A model generated the notes under the pieces. That model was not told the origin of the DNA. It made no database searches and saw nothing but the letters and a program-made list of their open reading frames with translations. Of a stretch of DNA of 64,000 bases, positions 17,598-25,307 are shown in pieces. A program made the position numbers and the translations under genes. Position 1 is the first letter of the stretch, and each line of letters opens with the position of its first letter. Origin of the DNA: Azospirillum sp. B21 (GTDB taxonomy: Bacteria > Pseudomonadota > Alphaproteobacteria > Azospirillales > Azospirillaceae); assembly GCF_008364825.1 (NCBI RefSeq), contig NZ_VTTO01000019.1, positions 46,543 to 110,542 of the forward strand, written 5' to 3'.

Positions 17598-18029
17598 TTA
17601 GTCGGTTTCATTCTGCAGCGCAGCATCCATCAGGGGATCGCCCTTCAGCGCATCGATCGCCCGCCGGTCGCGTTTGGTCGGGCGCCCGGCGCCGGGCTGC
17701 TGTACCGGCGCGCGGTAGGGATCCTGCAGCCGCTCCTCCGGAACCGGCGGGGCGAGGTCCTCGTACAGCGCCTGAGCCTCCGGCGCCGGCCCGCGGCGGC
17801 TGCCCAGCGCCACCACCTTGATGACGCGGATGTGCCGCCCCTGGGCGAAGGTCAGCACGTCGCCCGGCTTCACCGACGCATGCGCCTTGGTCACCACCGC
17901 CCCCGACAGCCGCACGCCCCCGTCGTTGCACAGCTTGGCGGCAAGGCTGCGCGTCTTGAAGAAGCGCGCGTACCAAAGCCACTTGTCGATCCGCAGCCGG
18001 CCGGGGGTGGAGTCGTCGGTGTCGGTCAT
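17598..18029 (-). CDS. S4-domain RNA-binding protein, Hsp15 (HslR) family
   Basis: A 143-residue protein with an S4 RNA-binding domain at the start (LRIDKWLWYARFFKTRSLAAK ..., split here: RIDKWLWYARFF then KTRSLAAKL) and NGDGV-like turn residues CNDGGVRLSG. Hsp15 in E. coli binds stalled 50S subunits carrying nascent-chain tRNA. The C-terminal half is Arg/Pro-rich with GRPTKRDRRAIDAL, usual in alphaproteobacterial members. It lies downstream of the Suv3-like helicase in the same direction, separated by a family B repeat, an arrangement I associate with Rhodospirillales. Confidence 0.88.
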   Translation of the reverse strand: MTDTDDSTPGRLRIDKWLWYARFFKTRSLAAKLCNDGGVRLSGAVVTKAHASVKPGDVLTFAQGRHIRVIKVVALGSRRGPAPEAQALYEDLAPPVPEERLQDPYRAPVQQPGAGRPTKRDRRAIDALKGDPLMDAALQNETD

Positions 18030-18046
18030 TGAGCGCCCCCCAAAGA

Positions 18047-18190
18047 TCCCCTCTCCCCCCCGGGGAGAGGGTTAGGGTGAGGGGGACGCGCGGCGAGGAT
18101 TTTCACCAATCGCGCGGGCTCCGCTCCCTTACCGAATCCACGCAATGCATCCCCCTCACCCCGACCCTCTCCCCGGGGGGGAGAGGGGGA
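18047..18190. repeat. GC-rich intergenic inverted repeat, family B copy 1
   Basis: Outer arms TCCCCTCTCCCCCC and GGGGGGGAGAGGGGGA flank inner arms TTAGGGTGAGGGGGACGC and ATCCCCCTCACCCCGACC. The unit is a long hairpin between the helicase and S4 genes, both on the minus strand. Confidence 0.8.
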
Positions 18191-18235
18191 AAAGTCGCTG
18201 ATCGGCTGTGCGTTCATTCCACTCCCCACACTTAT

Positions 18236-20776
18236 TCACATCCCCGACAGCTGCCGCAGCTTGGCGAACGGATGGTCCTCGTTCGTCGGCTTCTCGCGCC
18301 GCTGCCTGTTGGCCTGCGGCCGCTTCCGCTTCCAGGTCACCGCCCCATCCTCGGCCACGATCCGCACATAGCCGAGCCCGGTCAGCACCGCGCCCAACTC
18401 CTCCGCCGAGAGCCCGACGCGCTGGCCGAGCGCCACTTCGCGGATCGGCGCGTTCGCCTTGGACGCCGTCAGCAGTTCCGTCTCCAGCCGGTCGAGCATG
18501 TCGACGCGCAACGCCCGGCCGCCGGCCAGCGGGTAGCCGATGGCCTCCCAGAAGGCGGGCGGTGCGCCGCCGTCCTTGACCGGCGGGGCTTCCACCGACA
18601 CGCGGCCGGGCGGCGGGATCGGAACCGGCAGGGGATGGCCCTTCGACACCGCCCACAGCAGCCCGCGCAACGCCACCGCGGCCGGCTTGGCGAGCGCCGT
18701 CAGGTAGAGGTGCGACACGCCCAGCCGGACACCCAGCTTGCTCAGCGCCTTGCGGTCCTCGCGCTCAAGCTGTTCGACCATGGCGGCGACGGGTGCGCGC
18801 GGCAGAACGCCCAGCCCTTCCACCAGTTGGAAAGCCACCCCGCGGCCGGGGCCGGACAGCCCCTCGGCGGCGGACAGGGCGAAGAGCGGCTTCAGCCGGG
18901 CGGCGATGTGGTCCTTCAGCCAGCGGTCCAGCCGCGCCCGCACCCGCTCGCGCTGGGCCTGGTCCAGCATGCCCTCGTCGAAGGGCACCACCAGCGGCGT
19001 CAACACCGACGGCCCGGCGGCCAGCCGCGCCACCGGCAAATTGTCGGCGCTCAGCACTCCGTCCGGCCCCAGCGCGAAGACGTCGTCCGGCTCGGCCTCG
19101 AAGGCGCGCAGGCGCTTGGCGAGTTCGTCGCGCAGTGCCCGGCGGGCGGCGGTCAGCAGCGACTTCGCCTCGTCGGAGCGGTCCGGCGCGTCGGGGACGA
19201 AGCGGAAGCCCTCCAGCCGCCCGACCACATGCCCCTCCACCACCACCTCGCCGTCGGCGCGCACGCCGCCCAGCAGCGACCGCCCGTCCTTCAGCGTCCG
19301 CGCCAGCGTGGCGGAGCGGCGGTCGATGAAGCGCTGGGTCAGCCGTTCATGCAGGGCGTCGGACAGCCGGTCCTCGATGGCGCGGGTGCGCTCCTGCCAG
19401 TGCAGCGGGTCCTTCAGCCAGGTCGGCCGGTTGGAGATGTAGGTCCAGGTGCGGATATGGGCGATGCGGGCGACCAGCGCGTCGATGTCGCCCTCCGTCC
19501 GGTCGAGCCGGGCGATCTGCTTCGCCACCCAATCGTCGTCCAGCCGGCGCATGGCCCCCCGCAGGCTGCGGAAGACCTGGGCCAGCAGCTTGGTATGGGC
19601 ATCCGACAGCACCTTGCGGAAATCGGGGACCTGACAGACCTCCCACAGCAGCTTCACGGCGTCCCGGCCGCGGGCGAGGTCCATGATATCGGGATCGCGC
19701 ACCAGCGCCTGCAGGGCCAGATGGTCGTCGGCCTCGCGCACGCGGCTCAATTCCGGGATCGGCGCCCGTTCCTCCAGCGATTTCAGCAGGAAGCCCGGCG
19801 TGTCGAAGCGCAGGGCGCTGTTGCGCCAGGACAGCGTCTTGACCGTCTCGAATTCGTGGTTCTCAACGCGGGTGACCAGATCGGCGTCCAGTTCCCCCAC
19901 CTCGTCGGTGGTGCCGAAGGTGCCGTCGCGCATGTGGCGGCCGGCGCGGCCGGCGATCTGCGCCACTTCGGCAGGCCTCAGCCGGCGCGGGGCGAATCCG
20001 TCGAACTTGACGATGCGGGCGAAGGCGACATGGTCGACGTCCATGTTCAGCCCCATGCCGATGGCGTCGGTCGCCACCAGATAATCGACCTCGCCCGCCT
20101 GATAGAGCCCGACCTGCGCGTTGCGCGTGCGCGGGCTGAGCGCCCCCAGCACCACGGCGGTGCCGCCGCGCTGGCGCCGGATCATTTCGGCGATGGCATA
20201 GACATCTGTGGCGGAGAAGGCGACGACGGCCGAGCGCGGCGGCAGGCGCGTCAGCTTCTTGTAGCCGGCATAGGTCAGCTGGGAGAAGCGCGGCCGGCTG
20301 ATGAACTCCGCCTTCGGCACCAGCCGGCGGATCATCGGCTGCATCGAATCGGAGCCCAGCACCATCGTCTCGACCATGCCGCGGGCGTTCAGCAGCCGGT
20401 CGGTGAAGATGTGGCCGCGCTCCGGATCGGCGCAGAGCTGGATTTCGTCCACCGCGAGGAAATCGACGGCGCGGTCCAGCGGCATCGATTCGACGGTGCA
20501 GACCCAATAGGACGGGTTGGGGGGCAGGATCTTCTCCTCCCCCGTCACCAGCGCGACGGCGTTCTTTCCCTTGATCGAGACGATGCGGTCGTAATTCTCC
20601 CGCGCCAGCAGGCGCAGGGGAAAGCCGATCATTCCGGATCGGTGACCGAGCATGCGCTCGATCGCCAGATAGGTCTTGCCGGTGTTGGTCGGCCCCAGCA
20701 CGGCGACCACACGGCCCCCCCGCCCGAGACCGCCGCCCGCCGAAGCGTGAGAGGCCGAAGCCATAGAGGAGATCAT
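18236..20776 (-). CDS. Suv3-like DExH RNA/DNA helicase
   Basis: An 846-residue superfamily 2 helicase resembling mitochondrial Suv3. Motif I is GPTNTGKT (28-35), motif II is DEIQ (110-113), motif III is in AFSATDVYA, and motif VI is QIAGRAGR (273-280). LDRAVDFLAVDEIQLCADPE is the Suv3-type context. The C-terminal half is a long helical extension with basic tail (KRKRPQANRQRREKP). Mitochondrial Suv3 unwinds RNA for the degradosome; the role of alphaproteobacterial homologues is less clear but likely RNA turnover or ribosome-linked. The start is ATG at 20776 or the in-frame ATG 12 nt later; neither has a clear ribosome-binding site. Confidence 0.9.
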   Translation of the reverse strand: MISSMASASHASAGGGLGRGGRVVAVLGPTNTGKTYLAIERMLGHRSGMIGFPLRLLARENYDRIVSIKGKNAVALVTGEEKILPPNPSYWVCTVESMPLDRAVDFLAVDEIQLCADPERGHIFTDRLLNARGMVETMVLGSDSMQPMIRRLVPKAEFISRPRFSQLTYAGYKKLTRLPPRSAVVAFSATDVYAIAEMIRRQRGGTAVVLGALSPRTRNAQVGLYQAGEVDYLVATDAIGMGLNMDVDHVAFARIVKFDGFAPRRLRPAEVAQIAGRAGRHMRDGTFGTTDEVGELDADLVTRVENHEFETVKTLSWRNSALRFDTPGFLLKSLEERAPIPELSRVREADDHLALQALVRDPDIMDLARGRDAVKLLWEVCQVPDFRKVLSDAHTKLLAQVFRSLRGAMRRLDDDWVAKQIARLDRTEGDIDALVARIAHIRTWTYISNRPTWLKDPLHWQERTRAIEDRLSDALHERLTQRFIDRRSATLARTLKDGRSLLGGVRADGEVVVEGHVVGRLEGFRFVPDAPDRSDEAKSLLTAARRALRDELAKRLRAFEAEPDDVFALGPDGVLSADNLPVARLAAGPSVLTPLVVPFDEGMLDQAQRERVRARLDRWLKDHIAARLKPLFALSAAEGLSGPGRGVAFQLVEGLGVLPRAPVAAMVEQLEREDRKALSKLGVRLGVSHLYLTALAKPAAVALRGLLWAVSKGHPLPVPIPPPGRVSVEAPPVKDGGAPPAFWEAIGYPLAGGRALRVDMLDRLETELLTASKANAPIREVALGQRVGLSAEELGAVLTGLGYVRIVAEDGAVTWKRKRPQANRQRREKPTNEDHPFAKLRQLSGM

Positions 20777-20854
20777 GGGGTTAAGCTTTGGGGTGCGCGA
20801 GGCCGCAATGCAAGCGGCGGCTTATCTTTATCGCCCTGCCCAAACCGCAAGAGA

Positions 20855-20989
20855 TCCCCTCTCTCCCCCGGGGAGAGGGTTAGGGTGAGGGGGACGCATC
20901 GTAGGATGCCGACAAGGGTCCGGCATGTGCGTCCCCCTCACCCTCCCCACTTCGTGGGTCCCCTCCCTCTCCCCGGGGGAGAGAGAGGG
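20855..20989. repeat. GC-rich intergenic inverted repeat, family B copy 2
   Basis: TCCCCTCTCTCCCCCGGGGA opens it and CTCTCCCCGGGGGAGAGAGA closes it, with inner arms TTAGGGTGAGGGGGACGCA and TGCGTCCCCCTCACCCT. It lies upstream of the Suv3-like gene and downstream of the Spy-like gene. Confidence 0.8.
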
Positions 20990-21009
20990 TGTTTGTTCCC
21001 AGAAACGAC

Positions 21010-21041
21010 GAGGGCCGCCGAACGGGAATTCGGCGGCCCTC
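21010..21041 (-). terminator. Terminator hairpin downstream of the Spy-like gene
   Basis: GAGGGCCGCCGAA, six-base loop, TTCGGCGGCCCTC: a perfect 13-bp stem 60 bp after the Spy-like stop. On the minus strand only a short broken T-run follows (GTCGTTTC), so strength is uncertain. Confidence 0.65.
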
Positions 21042-21100
21042 AGTCTCACGGCGGCTGCGTTGGGGGGCTTGGGGTTGCCGCCGGGAGCCTGTCTGTTACG

Positions 21101-21754
21101 TCAGCCCTTGGGCTGCTCCTGCGGTGCCGGCGCCGGACCCTTGCCCGGGCCGTTTCCCGGACCCATCCCACCGGGCCCCATCCCACCGGGTCCCATGCCG
21201 TGATGGCGCGGGCCGTCGTGGTCGCCCCAGCCGCCATGATGGCCGCCCATGTGCTTACCCATGTGACCGCCCATATGGCCGCCGGGACCCTGGTTCAGCA
21301 TGCGGTCGGCCTGCTTCTGCTGGTCGGGCGTCAGCTGGGCGTAGAGGTCGGTCAGGGCCGGGCGGACGGTCTGGACCTGCTGCAGGTGGGCCTGCATCAT
21401 CTGCTCGGCGCGTTCCAGGCGCTGCGGCAGGGCCGCCGGACGAGGGGCATCCTTGAACTTGACGCACAGATCCTGGGTCGGCTTCAGGCTGGAGCGGGCG
21501 GCGTCGGCGAACTTGGTCCAGGCGGCGCGCTGCTGCTCGGTGATGTTCAGCTTCTTCTCCGCATAGGCCAGCTTGCCGGCCAGACGGGCCTCCTGGTCCT
21601 CGCACATGCGGGCGAAGTGGCGGTCGGGTCCGCCGGCGCCGGGACCCATGCCGGGGCCGGGACCACCCGGCTGCGGGCCACCCTGGGCGAAGACCGGAAC
21701 GGCCACGCCGAGACCGGCGACCAGCAGGGCGGACGTCAGAAGGGCGCGTTTCAT
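21101..21754 (-). CDS. Spy/CpxP-family periplasmic protein with His/Met-rich tail
   Basis: A 217-residue exported protein. The signal peptide is MKRALLTSALLVAGLGVAVP with cleavage likely after VFA-Q. The helical core carries two LTxxQ-type motifs, ITEQQ (71-75) and LTPDQ (141-145), the mark of the Spy/CpxP chaperone family. The C-terminal 60 residues are mostly Gly, Pro, His and Met, with eight His (160-185) and six Met (161-197), such as GGHMGGHMGKHMGGHHGG. This suggests metal binding, though that is inference. It is divergent from an OmpR/EnvZ-type pair, which probably controls it as Cpx controls spy and cpxP in enterics. Confidence 0.85.
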   Translation of the reverse strand: MKRALLTSALLVAGLGVAVPVFAQGGPQPGGPGPGMGPGAGGPDRHFARMCEDQEARLAGKLAYAEKKLNITEQQRAAWTKFADAARSSLKPTQDLCVKFKDAPRPAALPQRLERAEQMMQAHLQQVQTVRPALTDLYAQLTPDQQKQADRMLNQGPGGHMGGHMGKHMGGHHGGWGDHDGPRHHGMGPGGMGPGGMGPGNGPGKGPAPAPQEQPKG

Positions 21755-21921
21755 GGTGACAACTCCTCAGTGTTTGGACCGTGTATCACGGTGCTGACTA
21801 AACCCCGGATGGAGGGGGCTTATTCCGTTGGGACCTTGCCGGCTGCATCGCCGCCGTTGTCCCGATGACCAGACAATGGGCGCCGAACGTTGCGGTCGAA
21901 TGTCCGCAAACCCGCCATTTG

Positions 21922-21964
21922 GTAACAGAGTGTAACCGCCGGCCGTCCCGTAACCCGGCGTTAC
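21922..21964. promoter_or_regulatory. Repeated GTAAC half-sites upstream of the two-component operon
   Basis: GTAAC occurs at 21922-21926 and 21932-21936, exactly ten bases apart, and again at 21950-21954 followed by inverted GTTAC at 21960-21964. Tandem half-sites spaced by a helical turn are the usual targets of OmpR/PhoB-family regulators, and the CpxR box (GTAAA-N5-GTAAA) looks similar. The likely ligand is the regulator encoded at 22002, acting on itself and on the divergent Spy-like gene. Confidence 0.5.
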
Positions 21965-22001
21965 ACATTTCCCCTTCACGCCCGGCGCGCCTCGCCCGAT
22001 C

Positions 22002-22754
22002 ATGAAAGCCATGGACCGCACGCCCCACCTCCTCGTCGTCGACGACGACCGCGAAATCCGCTCTCTCGTCGCCCAGTTCCTGACCAAGCACGGCTTCCGG
22101 GTCACCGGTGTGCGGGACGGGGCGGAGATGATGCGCACGCTCGACGGCGCCCGCGTCGACCTGATCGTCCTCGACCTCATGCTGCCGGGGGAGGACGGGC
22201 TGTCGCTCTGCCGCCGCCTGCGCGCGACGCCGCAGACGGCGCAGACCCCCGTCATCATGCTGACCGCCATGGGGGAGGAGACCGACCGCATCGTCGGGCT
22301 GGAGATGGGCGCCGACGATTATCTGGCGAAGCCGTTCAGCCCGCGCGAGCTGCTGGCCCGCATCAAGGCGGTGCTGCGCCGCGTCTCCGCCCCGCCGGTG
22401 GCGGGCGCCCCGGCGGCGGCCGGCACGGTGCTGCGCTTCGAAGGCTGGTCGCTCGACCTCACCAAGCGGGAGCTGCGCTCGCCCGACGGCGTGCTGGTCC
22501 AGCTGTCGGCCGGCGAATACGACCTGCTGGTCGCCTTCGTCGAGCATCCGCAGCGGGTGCTGACCCGCGACCAGCTTCTGGATCTGGCGCGCGGCCGCTC
22601 GGCGGTTCCCTTCGACCGCTCCGTCGACGTGCAGGTCAGCCGGCTGCGCCGCAAGATCGAACCCGACCCGGCAGAACCGACCTTGATCAAGACGGTGCGC
22701 GGCGGCGGCTATCTCTTCACCCCGTCGGTGACCAGCGGCGGACCGGCATCATGA
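22002..22754 (+). CDS. OmpR-family response regulator
   Basis: A 250-residue two-domain transcription factor. The receiver domain has the acidic cluster VVDDDRE (13-19), the phospho-acceptor D58 in LIVLDLMLP, and the KPF lysine. The C-terminal winged helix has YDLLVAFVEHPQRVLTRDQL and ends with the KTVRGGGYLF hallmark. An ATG at 22011 is a possible alternative start. The stop overlaps the kinase start by four bases (ATGA at 22751-22754), so the two are co-translated. Targets are unknown; the adjacent GTAAC repeats and the divergent Spy-like gene are the obvious candidates. Confidence 0.93.
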   Translation: MKAMDRTPHLLVVDDDREIRSLVAQFLTKHGFRVTGVRDGAEMMRTLDGARVDLIVLDLMLPGEDGLSLCRRLRATPQTAQTPVIMLTAMGEETDRIVGLEMGADDYLAKPFSPRELLARIKAVLRRVSAPPVAGAPAAAGTVLRFEGWSLDLTKRELRSPDGVLVQLSAGEYDLLVAFVEHPQRVLTRDQLLDLARGRSAVPFDRSVDVQVSRLRRKIEPDPAEPTLIKTVRGGGYLFTPSVTSGGPAS

Positions 22755-24238
22755 CGGCCCGGCCGGACGACATCGCCGGAAAGCCGGAGGCGCCGCGGCG
22801 CCCGTCGGTCCGCCGCCGCGCCTTCCGCCGCCTGGGCCTCCGCTTTCCCGACAGCCTCGCCGCGCGCATCGCGCTGACGGTGGTGCTGGCGCTGCTGCTG
22901 ACCCAGGCGATCAGCGCGCTGGTCTATCTGACCGACCGCAGCGAGGGCCCGCCGATCCACGGACCCAACGTGCTGGTCCAGCGCATCACCGCCATCGTCC
23001 AGCTGGTGGAAAGCACGCCGCCGACGGGCCGCGAGCGGGTGGTGCGCGCCATCGACGATCCGGTCCTGCGGGTGGAATGGCGCGCCGACCGTCCCCCGCC
23101 CCTGCCGGCGGAGACCTATTCGAGCAGCCGCTTCGACGGGCTGAAACGCCGGCTGCGCGAGTCGCTGGACACGCCAGACCGCAACATCATGATCGAGGTC
23201 CAGCGCCCACCGCGGGATGACGACCACCATCACCCGCCCTTCATGGGCGACGAGAACCGGCGCTGGGGTCCGCATGTCCGGCTTTCGGTGCGGCTCGGCG
23301 ACGGGTCCTGGCTGAGCTTCACCGGCGGCGATCCGCTGGCCGGCCCCTTCGGCATCGTCCGTTTCCTGTTCTGGATGGGGGCAGTGGTGGCGGTGATCCT
23401 GCTGGTCTCGCTGCTGGCCGCCCGCCGGGTGACGGCGCCGCTCGCCGGCTTCGCCGCCGCCGCCGAACGGCTCAGCGTCGATGGCGAGGCCCAACCCCTG
23501 CCCGAGGAGGGCCCGCGCGAGCTGCGCGCCGCCACCCGCGCCTTCAACCGGATGCAGGCGCGGCTCGCCCGCTTCGTCGCCGACCGCACCCAGATGCTGG
23601 CGGCGATCAGCCACGACCTGCGCACGCCGATCACCCGCCTGCGCCTGCGCGCCGAGTTGGTCGACGATCCGGAGATGCAGCGGCGGATGCTGGCCGACCT
23701 GGACGAGATGGAAGCGATGATCTCCGCCACGCTGGCCTTCGCCCGCGACGATGCCCAGCGCGAGCCGCGCGTCCGCTTCGACCTTGCCGACCTGCTGCAG
23801 AGCCTGTGCGACGACCGCGTCGATGCCGGCCACTGCGCCGTCTATGACGGTCCCGCCCATGTGGTGGCGGAAGGCCGCCCGGTGGCCCTGCGCCGGGCCT
23901 TCGCCAACCTGATGGACAACGCGATCAAGTATGGCGGCGGCTTCGCCGTGCGGCTGGAGGATGGGCCGGGGATCGACGGGCAGGCGTCCGGCCGGCAGGC
24001 GCGCATCCACATCGACGATGACGGTCCCGGCATCCCGGAGGCGGAGTTCGAAAAGGTCTTCGCCCCCTTCTACCGGCTGGAACGCTCGCGCTCGCGCGAT
24101 ACCGGCGGCGTTGGGCTGGGCCTGTCCACCGCCCGCAGCATCATCCGCGGCCATGGCGGCGACGTGACCCTGTCCAACCGCGAAGGCGGCGGTGGGAGCG
24201 GGGGCGGTTTGCGCGCGACGGTGACCCTGCCGCTCTGA
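22751..24238 (+). CDS. EnvZ/CpxA-type sensor histidine kinase
   Basis: A 495-residue inner-membrane kinase. TM1 is at about 38-60 and TM2 at about 201-223. The periplasmic sensor between them (about 140 residues) includes a DDDHHHPP cluster near 157-164. HAMP follows TM2, then the HisKA motif ISHDLRTPITRL with phospho-acceptor His288. The ATP-binding part has the N box LMDNAIKYGG, DDDGPGIPE and GVGLGLSTARSI. It is the partner of the overlapping OmpR-type regulator. The His cluster in the sensor, together with the His-rich divergent Spy-like protein, makes metal or envelope stress a reasonable guess. Confidence 0.93.
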   Translation: MTARPDDIAGKPEAPRRPSVRRRAFRRLGLRFPDSLAARIALTVVLALLLTQAISALVYLTDRSEGPPIHGPNVLVQRITAIVQLVESTPPTGRERVVRAIDDPVLRVEWRADRPPPLPAETYSSSRFDGLKRRLRESLDTPDRNIMIEVQRPPRDDDHHHPPFMGDENRRWGPHVRLSVRLGDGSWLSFTGGDPLAGPFGIVRFLFWMGAVVAVILLVSLLAARRVTAPLAGFAAAAERLSVDGEAQPLPEEGPRELRAATRAFNRMQARLARFVADRTQMLAAISHDLRTPITRLRLRAELVDDPEMQRRMLADLDEMEAMISATLAFARDDAQREPRVRFDLADLLQSLCDDRVDAGHCAVYDGPAHVVAEGRPVALRRAFANLMDNAIKYGGGFAVRLEDGPGIDGQASGRQARIHIDDDGPGIPEAEFEKVFAPFYRLERSRSRDTGGVGLGLSTARSIIRGHGGDVTLSNREGGGGSGGGLRATVTLPL

Positions 24239-24264
24239 TCCCGGCCGCTCTGATCCCGGCCGCC

Positions 24265-25203
24265 TCACATCACATAGAAGCGTGCCTTGACCGTCACCCC
24301 TTCCGCCCCGCGCAGGACGGTGCGGTTGCGGCCGCTGCGCTTGGCGAAGTAGAGCGCCTCGTCGGCCTGGGTCATCAGATCGTTGACCGAGTCGGTGTCC
24401 TGAACCAGGCACATGCCGATGCTGACGGTGAAGGCGAAGCTGGCCCCGGTCCCGGTTTCCACCATGAGTTCGGCGGTGGAGCGGCGGATCGCCTCGACCC
24501 GCGCAAGCGCCGTCTCCAGGTCGCCGGCGGGCAGGCACAGACAGAACTCCTCCCCGCCCAGCCGGCCGAGGAAGCCGCCGTCCGGCACCTGGGCGGCGCA
24601 ATGGTCGGCGAAGCGCTTCAGCGCGAGATCGCCGTTGGTGTGGCCGTGGGTATCGTTGATCGTCTTGAAATGGTCGATGTCGAACATGGCGACCGCCAGC
24701 GCGGTCCCCTTCTCCTTCGCGGCGCGATAGGCCTGCTCCAGCCGCTCCATGAAGTAGCGGCGGTTCAGGACGCCGGTCAGGTAATCGGTGTGCAGCATCT
24801 CCACCATCACCCGGTGCATGCGGGTGATGCGTTCGCCGGCCCGCACGCGGGCTCGCAGCATCGACAGGTCGATGGGCTTGGCCAGGAATTCGTCGGCGCC
24901 CGAGTCGAACGCTTCGATCCGTCGGGCGGTCTCGGTGTCGCCGGTCATCAGGATGGTGAAGGTGCGGTGCTGGTCATCCTCCGCCCGGACGTGCCAGCAC
25001 AGTTCCAGCCCCGTCATCACCGGCATTTCAAGGTCGGTGATCAGAATGTGGATGTCGTGGCTGCGGTAGATCGACAGCGCCTGCGCCCCATCCTCGGCCA
25101 GCAGCACCCGGTAGCCGTTGCTTTCCAGATCTGCACGAATCTGTTCACGGAAGTATTCGGAATCGTCGGCGACAAGAATATTTGTTTCCACCGCAACACC
25201 CAT
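24265..25203 (-). CDS. Response regulator with GGDEF diguanylate cyclase domain
   Basis: A 312-residue protein. The N-terminal receiver domain carries D57 in HILITDLEMP and the lysine in FLAKPI. The C-terminal GGDEF domain has HTDYLTGVLNRRYF, FDIDHFKTINDTHGH and the active-site GGEEF (216-220), so cyclic-di-GMP synthesis is expected. The inhibitory I-site RxxD normally found just before the active site is not recognisable; the corresponding stretch reads QVPDGGFLGR. No partner kinase is adjacent, because the kinase at 22751 is convergent and already paired. It lies 104 bp downstream of dnaA in the same direction. Confidence 0.92.
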   Translation of the reverse strand: MGVAVETNILVADDSEYFREQIRADLESNGYRVLLAEDGAQALSIYRSHDIHILITDLEMPVMTGLELCWHVRAEDDQHRTFTILMTGDTETARRIEAFDSGADEFLAKPIDLSMLRARVRAGERITRMHRVMVEMLHTDYLTGVLNRRYFMERLEQAYRAAKEKGTALAVAMFDIDHFKTINDTHGHTNGDLALKRFADHCAAQVPDGGFLGRLGGEEFCLCLPAGDLETALARVEAIRRSTAELMVETGTGASFAFTVSIGMCLVQDTDSVNDLMTQADEALYFAKRSGRNRTVLRGAEGVTVKARFYVM

Positions 25204-25262
25204 GCCGTCCGCAAAGAATCCGTGCGGGCGGACCTTAGCAAACTTCCCATGGCGATGGGATA

Positions 25263-25282
25263 GCGGCGTGGCGACACGCCGC
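25263..25282. terminator. Hairpin between dnaA and the GGDEF gene
   Basis: GCGGCGTG, GCGA loop, CACGCCGC: an 8-bp perfect stem 26 bp after the dnaA stop. There is no T-run, so it may slow or process the transcript rather than end it. Confidence 0.4.
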
Positions 25283-25307
25283 GGTTGATCAGCGGATCAA
25301 ACGATCT

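Noticed and set aside
18029..21868. A plus-strand open frame of about 1280 codons
   Set aside because: It runs antisense through the helicase and Spy-like genes and two repeats; composition is typical of a frame shadow.
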